Positions 44,765 through 57,654 of a stretch of DNA of 64,000 bases are shown here, one piece after another. Source of the stretch: Siphonodentalium dalli (taxonomy: Eukaryota; Mollusca; Scaphopoda; Gadilida; Siphonodentaliidae); NCBI GenBank assembly GCA_032622095.1, contig CP136063.1, positions 216,029,982-216,093,981 of the forward strand, given 5' to 3'. A program made the position numbers and the translations under genes. The notes beneath the pieces are model-generated. The model made no database searches. It saw only the letters and a list, made by a program, of their open reading frames with translations, and was not told the origin of the DNA. Position 1 is the stretch's first letter, and the number at the start of each line of letters is the position of its first letter.

Positions 44765-47700
44765 TACTCTAGTAGCTGAGGGCGTTTTGTATGCACTTTT
44801 ATGTCCAGAGCAAAACTCTTCACGAATCCACTAATTGAAGGTACACGAACAATATTTGGTTGGTGACACATTTCCCATTGAGGGCGAAATGGGTCAAATG
44901 GCCACGCCCCTTTTTGCGCGAAGTACCACCACCCGCCGTGACTATATCTCCAGAACCGTTGGCCAAAGGGGGTCGTGTGACCACTCAAAATGTGCGGAAT
45001 GGCCACAATATGGGGGGTCAGTAATACATTTTCATATCCAAAAGTCAATGGTTTTTAAGATAATTGCCAAATAACAACAAAAAATCCATTTTAAGGGCCC
45101 AATTTTGGGGTTCAGCACTTTTATCTCAAAGCTGAGCCCCCAATTCGAATTTTATTGATCTATATCCATCGGTGCCACATATAGGTATAATTTCTGTACC
45201 ATTATCGGATGGGATTGACCTCCAAGGAGCTCTTGACCCTGAAAATCCACATCATGGGGGGTCAGTAATACATTTTCATATCCAAAAGTCAATGGTTTTT
45301 AAGATAATTGCCAAAAACCGATTTCAGCATGTTACGCACCACAAGTATACAATACCACCAAGGCCACAACATATGTATGACACTTTTTAAAGAACTATCC
45401 GAATTCTCTGATCGACTTAAGAGCACAGTTGACCACACACAATGGGATTAGCTGGAAATTGCTGCTGAGGATGTGTTGATCCCGACACACAACATGAGCT
45501 CTTCATGACTGAACATGCCTTGGAAACTGGTGTGCTTTACCAAAAATCAGGTAACAATTGTGCTCTAATCAACACAAATGTACAGATTGAACAAAACAGG
45601 TTTTCAAAATTTGTTATCAACATTTAACAGCTGATCTGATTTAAGTGACCAAGATATGAAACATGCTAAACACTTTTACTAAATGGAATGACCAGCTGTT
45701 TGCTTCATGCAGCAGCCACATGTTGCGATCCTAAAATGGGTATTGCACCTGGGCATAGTAAAAACATGTTGTAATCAGATGGGAGATGACCATATATACC
45801 AGTATATATTTCAGAAGTAATCAATTCTTACAAAAGGACACCTCATCTCACAAAAAGTTTTAGGAAATGATGGAATGATCACTATTCAATCAAAATAGTA
45901 GAATGAGCCTTTTTCAGTCCCACATTAGTTTTGATTGGCCATGATAGTTGCATCACTTGCAGGTTGGAGAAGATGAGGGTCTATAATTTCACTAACATAA
46001 TTCTTCATAATAGCTAATAGCCCTCATAACTTACCATTTTAAAGATATTTTCATTTTCAATACCACCTCAGGTTAAGTGGTCCTGCTAATTTTATATTAT
46101 GCTGATGGGTACTGCTGGATTGATATGTTTGTAGGTCAAAGCAATTCTGTCAAGTACCATCATTTTACCTAAAGTTGGTTATTTTTGCATTGTTTGGCTA
46201 ACCCGAGCAATATGTGCAAAAGTCAGTGTCTGTATGCAACATTCAAGAACATATATACTTCAAAATTTTATTGTGTATGCTGATGTTTGGTAAACAACAG
46301 GAATAGTCATCTCAATAATGGCCAGTTTGTAAAAATCAGCACCCATTATTAAAATATTTCACAATATACATGTTTTTTAATGTTTTCTACACATTGTGGC
46401 TTATCCTCAATTCGTTCAGATCGCTTTGCTCTACCTGAATATCATACCAAATGTATTAGCATCACCACTAAACTTGGGATGAATACTGCCAAATGAATAT
46501 ATTGTGATAAGGGCAGTGGAAAAATAATGGTTGAGTCTTTTCTAAATATAATTCTAGTAAAACCTACACAATACCGTCTTGGTCTGATAAGACTCAGAGT
46601 CATGTTTATTTAGGAGTATAGACATGAAGTCCACCAGTTTCATGAAATTTAAATGGGCTCTGCACTAATAACATCTGGACTCCTGGGACCCATTAATATT
46701 GACAAATGCAACACAAATGAAAAATACATAGTAACTTTCCTCAAACATAGATTATAACCTGACAATCATTGTGTTTGAATCAGTGTACATATGTATATGT
46801 AGGCATGGCCATAGCATGTTTTTGAAATACTGCAGAGTGCAGACCATACATTTCACTAAAATATACATGTAGTTACTGCATGTACATCACACACATAAGG
46901 CGACTGACACACATAAACGTACCTGCAGGGTTCACAATATTTGACATGTAAAGTATATATATATCTCCTGTGCCTATAACATCAAACCAAACGGTTTACA
47001 GTACTTTTACATACATTTTTGGAGTGGCACATATACATACATTTTGGAGTGGCACATATACATACATGTTACGCACCACCTTTAAAGTCAATTTAAAGGG
47101 ACGAAATGAAAAATAAATTTGTGCAAGTATAATGGAGATCTATATTGCATTACAACATCCACAAATCTACAAAATCTACAACATCCACAAATCTACAAAA
47201 TCTACAAAAACATCTGACTATCATAGACATTGGTAATGTGATCATTTTTCCTTGATAAGTTGAAACATGAGGGAGGATTGCATAGCATGGCTACATGCAG
47301 AATGTAGATTTGTATGTATTTATATCTGCATATCAGCTGATGCTTGTATTTTTCTTCTAACTCACTCCAGGCTAGCCATTATTTGTTCTAGAATAATGTA
47401 CATGTTAGGGAAATTGTAGAACCTTTATACAAAATGGTGATGCAGCCAATCAAAATTGATGTGGGACTGATAAAGACACAACCTGCTCGACTACTGAATC
47501 ATACTGATTGATCAAATTATAGTAACTCAACATTTACTAAACCTACTTGTGGGCTGAGTATAATTCAATTCAACATTAGAATACCATAAAAACACCCTGT
47601 TCTCCCATAAGTTTAAAGAAAATAACACATTGAACTCATTTACAAGTATATTGCTAATGTGATATATGTCATTCCATTTATAACCATTTTGGCAGACATC

Positions 47701-48374
47701 TCTCATCAAAGGCCATGAAATCTAGATAACAAAAGATGAACTACATTCAAATTATATCACCAGGTAACCTTTTTGTATGAGTTTTAGGTTACTGATCAAA
47801 TACCGTATAATTGATGATTTCCTCAACATCTTTGTTATTGGGAAAATGTCTGTTTTTCATTCTACGACCAATATATTCCATCCAAAAACCTTATTTTCAG
47901 GGTCAAGAGCTCCTTGGAGGTCAATCTCATCCAATAATGGTACAGAAATTATACCTATATGTGGCACCGATGGATATAGATCAATAAAATTTGAATTGGG
48001 GGCTCAGCTTTGAGATAAAAGTGCTGAACCCCAAAATTGGGCCCTTAAAAATGGATTTTTTTTGGTTTTTGGCAATTATCTTAAAAACCATTGACTTTTG
48101 GATATGAAAATGTATTACTGACCTCCCATAATGTGGCCATTCTGCACATTTTGAGTGGTCACACGACCCCCTATGTCCAACGGTTCTGGAGATATAGTCA
48201 CGGCGGGTGGTAGTACTTCGCGCAAAAAGGGGCGTGGCCATTTGACCCATTTCGCCCTCAATGGGAAATGTGTCACCAACCAAATATTGTTCGTGTACCT
48301 TCAATTAGTGGATTCGTGAAGAGTTTTGCTCTGGACATAAAAGTGCATACAAAACGCCCTCAGCTACTAGAGTA
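44765..48374. mobile_element. 3.6-kb element with 481-bp terminal inverted repeats
   Basis: The arms 44765-45245 and 47894-48374 are highly similar inverted copies with tips TACTCTAGTAGCTGAGGG / complement. A possible ACA duplication flanks them. The 2.6-kb interior has no recognisable protein. In the left arm and just inside it, a segment of about 65 bp (GGGGGGTCAGTAATACATTT…) occurs twice (about 45012 and 45256). The superfamily is unassigned. Confidence 0.75.
45246..47893. other. Interior of the 3.6-kb inverted-repeat element, nothing coding seen
   Basis: AT-rich, with two short local duplications (AGTGGCACATATACATACAT near 47010-47062; CAACATCCACAAATCTACAA near 47155-47200). No frame longer than about 60 codons. 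Confidence 0.6.
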
Positions 48375-50401
48375 ACAACACAATCAAGTTTATTTATTCC
48401 CAGTGTACTGTATACATATAACTATCTAGTTTTATTGATCATAGATATACCCTTAACACTTAAAGATAATATGCAAATTCACTGGTTGAATCTAAAGAAT
48501 AGATATAGTCTATATCCTAATTTTAAACTTTCAAATACAAAATGCAATAAAATTTCAATTTCAGGCCATCAATTATGTGCTCAAAAGGCCCATCAACATT
48601 ATATATATCTAATAAAATTCCATGCCAATTCTCAAAACTTTTCAAAGATATAGCCTTTTTAACAAAAAGACCTAACTGATTGAATGACTAATGTGCCAGA
48701 GGATTCTTGTATTTACATTGTTAAAATACAGGTTACCAGTATCTGAATATGCACCTTAAAAGTGTTTTCAGTTTTCATGCATACTGGCTTTCACCTTCAA
48801 TTTCCACATAGTGATGCAGCACTCACATAAATAATTTCCTGTTGACTACGACTCCCAAAAACATGACTGGTTCCTAGTACATGTATTACAGTATTAGTAT
48901 TATATTTTGAATGTGTTTCACTTTTAGAATATTTAAAAACTGCTAGAATGATATTAGACTGTTTACTTTGTTATGTTTCAATAACTTCTCAATTGATTTT
49001 GGCCACAAATGATCGACCCAATGATCTTAGTTTCACAAGGCTACGTCCTTTACCAAAAATAGGTACATCTGTTTCCATCATTCGGTAAATTGTAATGACA
49101 AAGTTTATAAAGCAGATACCTTGAGAGAATATATAATTCATAACAACATAAATTTTCTGCAATGTGGGCAACATTACATTTTTCTTCCTCAAAAACATTC
49201 ACAGAGTTGCGTGCTTGACTAAAGCAACCCCAGGAGGCTTGTCCAAATCAGTCCAATGAAATATACCCAGTCCATGAAATATACACAGTTGTGTGGTTCA
49301 CTCTGCTTTGGTTAGGTGATGGACCCATGGTATTCTGTTTTGAAAATTATTTAACTTCAGCGGCATGAAATATTTTGCATGTAATTAGACAGGGCACTTT
49401 GCCTTAAAAAGAACCAGTAGCATATATAGATAGGAAAAGTTATTTCTTGTAAAAAGCATCATTTGCTCTCATATTCTAAACAAGAAATTCTTACATCACT
49501 TACAATAATTTTTTACAAGATTTACCATTTCAATATTCAGCATTAATCCAACGATTAAAGCATGAAAACATGAGTCATATGAATACCACTTGTTCTTTTT
49601 GCTTTGTTTTAGATCAATTGCACCTAGAAAATAGTTGCTTCTAGCAACATTCTTTTATATTATGTACCTTTTTGAACTGTTAGAAAGTCTATACAATCTA
49701 AGGATTACTCTTCATTCCATGAGCAAGTCTGGAAAAACTCAAATTTTGTTGCTGGATAAAATGACAAGCAATAATTGGTTTGTGCTGGTCATTATTAATT
49801 TTGTGCCTGTCAAATAAATGCTTACGACGTAGTTGCTATGAGTTATGGACAATTCAGGTATCTAATAAAATAAAATTATTTAATATGACTTTTAACTAAA
49901 ATGAGCCGCTGTTAATGGTAAACGGCAACGAAAATCAAATGCTGAAAAACAATATAAAAAAAAAAAAAATCACGAACAATGGTGCATACTGTTCCAAAGT
50001 CATACCATTTTTTGCTATTTGTTTATTATGAAGAAAGAACTCAATTGAGCATGTAGTTTCAGAAACATGCTCTTGCAAGAAACAAATTAATTATCTTACA
50101 CCAATTATATCAACAAAAGATATCAGAATATTTTACATGTGCATTGTATATAATCGGCACCGGTCATAATGACAGGCACAAACAAACATGCATTGGTCAT
50201 TTGGGTATTTACAGCCAGTCATTGACCGTGACTGGACACTTTATTTCCAGGATTTTCTATGAGTTTTAGTTTTAGTGATCTACTTCAAATTGCTACCGTC
50301 AATTTAATTATATATACTGGTCTATACGCTTGGTGAAAATTAATATATGTCAAGATAATTTCACACCCATTTACTTTTGAATGGTGTGGTCTGATTGTGG
50401 A
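48375..50401. other. Intergenic AT-rich sequence, nothing recognised
   Basis: No exon-like frames and no repeats I could pair within the window. Confidence 0.5.
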
Positions 50402-50409
50402 CAGGTAAA

Positions 50410-50663
50410 CAAGCCTTGAAATAGGATGTCTGTCATTTGCAGAATGAGGTCCCCAGAGGGTGAATTTAGTGATGCTACCCCGCATAGCAGGCTAGCATCA
50501 CCAAATTCACCCTCTGGGAACCTCATTCTGCTGAGGTGTAAGCAGAATGAGGTCCCCAGAGGGTGAATTTGGTGAGGCTAGCCCGCTATGCGGGGTAGCA
50601 TCACTAAATTCACCCTCTGGGGACCTCATTCTGCAAATGACAGACACCCTATTTCAAGGCTTG
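50410..50663. mobile_element. Double-hairpin hAT-type MITE, intergenic copy
   Basis: 254 bp. CAAGCCTTGAAATAGG begins and CTATTTCAAGGCTTG ends it, with a perfect 8-bp duplication CAGGTAAA at 50402-50409 and 50664-50671. This copy best defines the family ends. Confidence 0.9.
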
Positions 50664-51250
50664 CAGGTAAATAGAACAGGTGTGATGCATTTGGTATCTT
50701 GTTTTTGTTTACTTATTGATGGAGCTCTTCCTTGCAAAGGAACATTTGTTGCATGACATCTGTGATATTTTGTTAATGTTTTTTTTAATTGTTTTGACTC
50801 ATAATGTATATAAATTATCCGTAGATGGTGCAATTTTCTAACAAAAAAAAACAAATAAATATTTTGAAGTGGATGGTAAAGTCTGATTGACTTGCCTGGC
50901 GTGTCTATACGTTTTTAGTGTAAGAAACAAACAGTTTCTTGCAACTACTAGTTTGTTCTATGTACATTGACTTTGGGAGAGCTCCTCTCTATATCACTTA
51001 GAGCAAAATATTCTGGAGCCACCAGGGGTTATCCTAGGTAGCACCGCAGTCCAACATCATCCACTAGCTATCCCAATAAAAAATAGACTGAATGGATAAA
51101 TCTAATCTAAATTAGTATGGGTTCATATGACAAGTGATTGTTCCATGGATATATATTTTCAACAATTTTACTGGCAATGGGTATAGTTCAATTTGTGTAA
51201 TAGGAATGCCAAAGAATGTATGATATTAGTATGAATATACTCAACTCAAT

Positions 51251-51277
51251 ATTCAGGAAGCTCTAGCCATGGAAGGG
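51251..51277. mobile_element. Solo right tip of a piggyBac-type MITE
   Basis: GGAAGCTCTAGCCATGGAAG, then GG and TTAA; no core is attached. Confidence 0.45.
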
Positions 51278-51947
51278 TTAAGGATTTCTCTAGTATGACC
51301 TGCAGGAATCAGCAGGTGGCCTTAAAATTCCCAATTCAATCCTTCACCGCACAATTTTTCCCCATTTGTAGGGTGCCCGGATGCATTTGGAAAATACCTA
51401 GTGTAACCCCTGACCACAGTCAACATTTTATCTGCTCAAAGGTTAATATGGTTTCCTTCATCTGCACCAGTTCAGTGACAAAAATCATGACTGGTGCTGA
51501 CAAAGAAAAATCCACACACACCCAGATTAGTCGAGTTGTGAAATATTTCATTTACTATTATAAATAACTCATAGAAGGTTAGAAATTATTAATGACTCCA
51601 GACAATCTACTGCTGTTATATGTTGATACGTTGTTAAAATGAAGTATTACATTTTTATTAACTTGGCAGTATTTAAACATACATTGTATTTGTATACAGT
51701 TTTGTTCTTATCTAAATTATTCTGTTAAGATTTATACATTGATTTCAATAAAAATATTAAAACTGTTATGTGTTTGTAAATTGCTTTCATTTACAAAGTT
51801 CAGGTTAGATCACGCCATGAATCTTTGCTCTGACAACGCAGGTAGAGATCATATTCAACCCATTAAAACATGGGGAAAAAAAATTCTTTATCACATTGAA
51901 CAAACAATGCAAGGAATATATTTCTAAGTTAATATTTGTTCCCTTAG

Positions 51948-52916
51948 CCTTTCTATACTGAATAGAATCTCCCATTAGCTATAAAAGCATACAATGCAAT
52001 GGTTTATTATTCATCTGGAGCGATGTTTGGGAAAAATTAGCATACGGCAGACAGAAGAACTGATAATACAAGTGCAGAAGATAATAAGTTCAACAAATGA
52101 CCTTTGGTCGTTTGTTTAACTTATTTTTTGAACATTTCCTAAGGTAACTATCCTTCATAAGCATTTAGTAAAGAAAGTGATAATCTATTTCACAGTAGGT
52201 GTGGTGCCAATGATTTTTGTGAGTCGATATCACAATAAACATTGAACTGATTACCTGGGAGAAATTCCATGATTGTAAGTGATGCAAAAAAAAGTCTAGA
52301 GGTGGGACCTTCACTTACTGTGGAATAGTTATCAAGTAACAGGTATAAGTTAAGAAAACATATTAGATGCACTGTTTTTTCAATGTTACTTCATAGCCAG
52401 AGTAGGTATGATCTAAGTTCATGGGAGATCTTTTGGGCTGTCAAATACAGTAATGCCCTAAGTAATCAACTCCATAACCACAGCAGAATTATGGGTAACT
52501 TTTCAGGATTTAGTCGGAAATATGGCTTGTTGCCATTCATCGGAAAGCTCTCGGGGAGAGCTTTCCGATGAATGGCAACAAGCCATATTTCCGACTAAAT
52601 CCTGAAAAGTTACCCATAATTCTGCTTGGTTATGAAGTCGATTAGGGCATTACTGTACTTTCTTTACTAAATGATCATTGATGAGCAGTTCCCTGTGTAA
52701 ATGTTCAGATAATAAGTTCAACAAATGACCCAAGGTTGATCATTTGTTTATCGTATTATCTGGACATTTCCCTCCAATAATTATAACTCCTATTGTCCTA
52801 TTTGTCGTCAACTTATTTATCCTGAAAGCCCCTCCAGATGAATAACAGACCATTCCAATGTATACTTTTATGACTGAATGGGAGAATTCATTTAGTATAT
52901 TATACTATATAAAGGG
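51948..52916. mobile_element. Diverged relative of the CCCTTTCTATACT element, carrying a nested palindrome
   Basis: The tips are CCTTTCTATACTGAATAG / TATAAAGGG, flanked by TTAG on both sides instead of TTAA. The subterminal arms (TCTCCCATTAGCTATAAAAG and complement) are inverted. It shares TTCAACAAATGACC and AGCAGTTCCCT words with 35883-36482. The 52448-52655 element is inserted in it. Confidence 0.65.
52448..52655. mobile_element. TA-flanked palindromic MITE (CAGTAATGCCC family), perfect 71-bp arms
   Basis: TA at 52446-52447 and 52656-52657, tips CAGTAATGCCC / GGGCATTACTG. Within it, 52482-52552 and 52556-52626 are perfect inverted copies (71 bp) with a GGG loop. TA duplication suggests the mariner/IS630 group. 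Confidence 0.85.
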
Positions 52917-53098
52917 TTAGATTCCTATGGGAAGTATTGAATAGTCTTCATCAATATATCTACTGCTCACTGAACGTGTAAGTGAAGATCTTGAAAATTT
53001 AATTTCAGAATTGTGTGCCCATGAAATGATCTGGAATCTTGTCTGTTTGTCCTGAATCATCTCAAAGTAAAATAAGGCATGTAGGTTCATGAAATTGT

Positions 53099-53104
53099 TT
53101 TATT
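53099..53104 (-). promoter_or_regulatory. Poly(A) signal AATAAA of the EF-hand gene
   Basis: TTTATT on the + strand (AATAAA on -) lies 95 bp after the TAG stop, a normal 3' UTR distance. Confidence 0.55.
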
Positions 53105-53198
53105 GTGACTGATGACTTTTTCATTTAATATTTAACTATTAGATTATGTATAACACAACAGCAATTTTCTTCACCAATTCTTTGTTTGCATTTTCTCT

Positions 53199-53332
53199 CT
53201 ATTCTTTTGTCTTGCTGCCGTCTGAACTCGTCTTTTTACTATGTAGTTTGACGTCATCGTGCAGTATTGTCATCTTCATTGCCAAATAAGAATGGCAATT
53301 CACAATTTCTTCAAAACTCAGTTTTCCGTCGT
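53199..53332 (-). CDS. EF-hand protein, terminal coding exon
   Basis: 134 nt completing a split Asp codon, then DGKLSFEEIVNCHSYLAMK and a basic/Ser tail; TAG at 53201-53199. The phase closes exactly with the upstream exon, and the second loop is restored only by this join. Confidence 0.8.
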
Positions 53333-54568
53333 CTGCAAAGAAGCATGCCACAGTAAATATATAATGTGTGCTTGTTTCGGTGTTTCAAACTGGAAAAGTG
53401 GTGAAGCATTCAAGAAATTGTGCCAAAAATTCCAGGAGTGTCACTGTGTATATAAAACCTAGAAAAACTGTCAGAAATGGTAATGCCCTCAAGATCATAT
53501 TATTAGGCATATATTTAATATATTGGAGCTTTAACGTAGGGTGCGCTTGGTGAGAAAGCAGGTGAAAATAATTTTTAAATCGGACGTCCTAAACTAAAGT
53601 TATGATAATTATGAAATATTTACACACCATAAATTTGTGGTCTATAAGTTACATTTCACATATATTAATTTACATTTTACGTCTATTATTTACATTTCAT
53701 GGCTATTAATTTACATTTTACGTCCATTAATTTACATTTGATGTCTATTATTTACATTTCACATCTATTGATTTACATTTCACGTCCATTCTGTACATTT
53801 CACGTCTATTAATGTCCATTTGACTTCTATTACGTTGGATATGACTTATTGAATATAGTTAACACCTATTGATTTTAATTTTTAGACCAAATGGCCGCCA
53901 AAAATACAGTGGCAGGCAATATATTTTATGTGACTTTACTAGCCCAATATACAGGTCAAGTTCGAATTTTGGTTCCGCACTCCAATTTCTCCAGAGTTAT
54001 TGCCCTTTGTTGTAATTACCAAGGGCGTATTTTGCCTATAGTGATGCTTTTGTTAACCTAATATAAAACAACTGAAAGTAATGGTAATGACGTCTCATTT
54101 AGAAAGTACAGTAATGTCCTAAATAATCGACTCCCTAACCACAGCAGAATTATGGGTAATTTTTCAGGATTTAGTCGGAAATATGGCTGGTTGCCATTCA
54201 TCGGAAAGCTCTCAGTGAGAGCTTTCCAATGAATGCCAACCCATAATTCTGCTGTGGTTAAGGAGTCAATTATTGAGGGCATTAAAGTATTGGTAATTGA
54301 AATTCATAAAATGGCAAGTGATGGTAATGTTGATGCAATACTTCATAGAGTAACATGGAAACATCCCTGCCCCTGACAAAACGTTTCTAGAGATAATATA
54401 TAATACACTGCACTAACCATTCGAATCTGCCAAAGAGAAGGGCTCCTCGACACTCTCTAGAGATTCACCGACTGCTTTAGAGAATTCTGTCTTGGATATG
54501 AATTTGTCATTATCAATGTCATATTCAAGCAAGTTTTGTGGTATTAGTGAAAATCCAACTTCCTCTTC
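53199..54568 (-). CDS. EF-hand calcium-binding protein, last two coding exons (partial)
   Basis: Seen on the - strand: exon 54568-54418 (acceptor TTGCAG, donor AATG|GTTAGT) and terminal exon 53332-53199 ending in TAG. They join in phase to 95 residues. The first loop reads DIDNDKFISKTEF, and the second, interrupted by the intron, reads DSNDDGKLSFEEI. Both have acidic or Asn residues at positions 1, 3 and 5 and Glu at 12, so both should bind calcium. A Lys/Ser-rich tail ends KTSSDGSKTKE with no HDEL. A paired EF-hand C-terminus occurs in reticulocalbin/Cab45-like, FKBP and many other proteins, so I give no symbol. Upstream exons should lie to the right, but I found none I could defend. The gene is convergent with STPG1. 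Confidence 0.8.
53636..53846 (+). repeat. Short tandem repeat, unit about 21 bp (ATTTACATTTCACGTCTATTA)
   Basis: About nine to ten diverged copies of TTTACATTTCACGTCTATTA between the last two EF-hand gene exons. AT-rich and noncoding. Confidence 0.8.
54109..54287. mobile_element. CAGTAATGCCC-family palindromic MITE in an EF-hand gene intron
   Basis: The tip CAGTAATGTCCTAAATAATC and the hairpin TCGGAAAGCTCTCAGTGAGAG are shared with the 52448 copy; the right arm carries a deletion and the tip has decayed to ATTAAAG. Confidence 0.75.
54418..54568 (-). CDS. EF-hand protein, penultimate coding exon
   Basis: 151 nt, phase 0 in and phase 1 out. It encodes EEEVGFSLIPQNLLEYD... with EF-hand loop 1 and the start of loop 2 (FSLADSN). 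The intron splits loop 2 after Asn. Confidence 0.8.
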
Positions 54569-54879
54569 CTGCAAGCATATTTATAGGAAATATGTTGATT
54601 ATTTCAGTTTCATAATGCACACAAATTTACAGTAGCAAGCGAAACTAAAGCTTGACAATCATCCAAGATAATATAGGGAAAACTGCAGCTTAAATATCCA
54701 TATCGTATGTAAAGATCATGAGAGGAAACTTGTTATTCTTATTATTATTATTATTTTATTTTATTTATTCAAGAAATTTCAGTCAATTTCATTTAGATCA
54801 ATCAATCAATCAATCAACTTTTATTGGACCTTTCACCAGTGTATGGTCAAGTGTACAGTAACATAAAAGGACAAATAAG

Positions 54880-55004
54880 GGAGAGGGCTTCAAATAAGCC
54901 TATGGCTTGTTGCCTAATCCCATTTTACTTCTAAATTTGTATCTATTGTAATTATTTATCTGAATGTCCATAGAGGGAAAAATAAATACTGTTTAAACTA
55001 AAGG
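54880..55004 (+). mobile_element. LINE 3'-end fragment
   Basis: GGCTTCAAATAAGCCTATGG, then CTTGTTGCCTAATCCC and AATAAATACTGTTTAAACT match the layout of the fragment at 33372-33563. The target duplication was not identified. Confidence 0.5.
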
Positions 55005-56673
55005 ACAAATAACATGAAATTAGTACATAGATGATATACAACAATCCCCAGTTTATAAAAGGCGAGGTCCAGACCTAATTTACTGGACACGTTTTGTAAA
55101 TTTCGCAATAAACTGCATGTGGACACGTTGTATATTATTATGGAATGGGTTTAATGAATGGAGTAAGGGTTGGATCATGTAATAAAACATATAAATTAAA
55201 AAAAAAAATAGCTTGCAATATAAACTGATATAAAGGTAAAATAACGACTATGTAATTATGACAATTGATATTACATACTCGGCCAGCATCAACCAAAATT
55301 GAGAAGATAGATTTCATAATAAAAAAAATCTTGTAATATTCTAAAATATCCACATTTTCTATCCCACTACATAGAAGATAATAGGAGAAACACAATTATT
55401 TCCTGGTGTCGGAAGCTCCTATTGGCAGTTCCTTCTGACTCAAAATTAATAATTTATACAGGGGGGGGGGCCGTAAAAAAGTTGCGAGATGTGGGGGTCT
55501 TTTTTTTACATTTCCATTCTTTTACACCCACCCACCCTTTCTTGCATTTTTTTTTCATAAAATTTTAGACACCCACCCCAAAACATCAAAGCTTTATGTT
55601 GGTCCCCTCTGTAAAAACGACCAACCGCTCTATATTGGTCCCTTCTTTGAAAGACCAAATTAAATGTTACTTCCTGTTAACAAACCTGTGCAAAATTGAA
55701 CTCTAAGCAATCAACAAAGGTAGAATATTATGTGATTATATTGGTAAATTTATAACCCAGCCTATTCATCTGTGTGAGTACAGCTGGTGAGTAGATGAAA
55801 AATATGTTGAATCCCCTGGAATGACAACAAAAAATAACTAGGGCCAGTGTTAGGGCCTACAGTAGAATAAAAAATTACACAAACTTAAATTTATCTTTTT
55901 TCAGACATCAACCAGCATCAACTAGTAGGCCTAGAGCCTATAGTTATACCAAAAAGGAAAATGTGCATATGAACCAGTGTACGAATTAACTTTTATGTAT
56001 GCCTGCATGACCACCGACCCGACCTCGCATTACGACTTAGAACTAGGCCTAAAATAATGCTTAACCCTTTGAGTTTGAACGTTGATGGTCAATTTAGTGC
56101 CAAATCCATATACACGGATGTATATTACTGAGATTCATTTGGACAATCAGAGCTGAACTTCGGTCATGTACTGGATGGAGTTCATGTGCAATAAGAAATT
56201 CATACACATTCTGTACATGACCTTTATGTGTGCCTTCAAACTAGACCACCTTGCATGCACATCATCTTATAAATATACAATAATTAAGTAAATTAATTTT
56301 CCTTCTTTGATAATTTTCAAATTAGCCTGAATTAGACATTATCGAGTTTGCGATACCCGTCCGACGGGTACGGGTACCGGTAGATTCTGGTAGATTGGTG
56401 AAATTCGTCACGGTCATTTGCGTACTTTGAATGCAGCACATAAAGCGATACGGATTTGGAACGGGTAGATGTATCTCATTGACTGGTAGTCTTTCACTAA
56501 AGTTTTCTCACTCAAAAGTACATTAGTTCTATGTAATAACAGTCAGCTATGCATTAATATATTTATTGCGCGATTTCATTGCCAAATCTCATTGATACAT
56601 TTGTCATTACGCCACCTGTGGTGTTTCTAGCTTTTGATATTTTGATATCGCGTGGTGGACAGGGCGAATGTAT

Positions 56674-57127
56674 TCTTGGAGATTGTTTGTACCTTACTCA
56701 ATCGTACCGATAGAATCACGTAGATGCCGAAATTGTAAAGTTAACGCCAGCGGTGTATAATACGTTTATGAAAATATGATAAATCGTATCGATAGAGTCA
56801 GGACAGGCTGAAATTGTAAACTTAAAGTCACCGGTGTAATAATATGTTGTTGAAAATATAAATAATTTGATAGACTGAAAATAATATATAACCCATTGGG
56901 AGCCCCTGATGTATTCTTGTTTGTACCTTACTCAATCGTACCGATAGAATCACGTAGATGCTTAAATTGTAAAGTTAACGCCACCGGTGTATAATACGTT
57001 TTTGAAAATGTGTTAAATCGTATCGATAGAGTCAGGACAGGCTGAAATTGTAAACTTAACGTCACTTGTTGTTGAAAATATAAATAATCTGATAGACTGA
57101 AAATAATGTGTAACCCATTGAGAACCC
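56674..57127 (+). repeat. Tandem duplication, unit about 230 bp, with internal subrepeats
   Basis: TTGTTTGTACCTTACTCAAT begins each copy (about 56685 and 56918) and AACCCATTGRGARCCCCTG ends each. Inside each, a segment of about 100 bp (ATCGTAYCGATAGARTCA, then GAAATTGTAAA) is itself doubled. Confidence 0.8.
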
Positions 57128-57654
57128 CTGGTTTAGTGAAGTGCATTGTTGGAAGTTTAATTGTGATTCACCTCCATCTTTATTTTCTGGAATTATCACC
57201 AAGATTTCTCCACTCTATTCTATTAAAATGTACCCTGATCGGTCATATTCTTTTGATAATTCTATCTAAATACATCTTAGCTACTATTCGGATCTGCTGT
57301 CCCGGTCGAAGAAGGTTTAGTTTGACCAAAACGGCTATTGACAAAAGTTTGTTTACAAAAATTGAGCATACTCAATGACCCGTAGGCCGTACACGCTGTA
57401 AATTTTTTATCGAAAACAAATTCAATTTCTTCCATCTAAAACATAATTACGCGCTGAACTCTGTCATTTTAAGAATATAGTAGTATTATACACATACACA
57501 CCAAGTTTCAGCTCAAAATTTTGAAAAATGACAGTTTTATAGACATAAATAGATTTTAATGGCAAATCCCGTGTTAAATTTTATCATCGAAAAAAAAAAT
57601 TCATTTCTTCGATCTAGGAAATAATTACGTGCTGTACCCTGTCATATTTGACCG

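Noticed and set aside
44668-45048. 126-codon open frame on the - strand
   Set aside because: It crosses the tip of the 3.6-kb inverted-repeat element, so most of it is repeat sequence mirrored at 47894-48374; no recognisable domain or splice context.
47981-48304. 107-codon open frame on the - strand
   Set aside because: It is the right arm of the same inverted repeat, in the frame mirrored in the left arm; no family resemblance.
51295-51567. 90-codon frame on the + strand between the two genes
   Set aside because: No splice partner, no conserved motif, and AT-driven composition.
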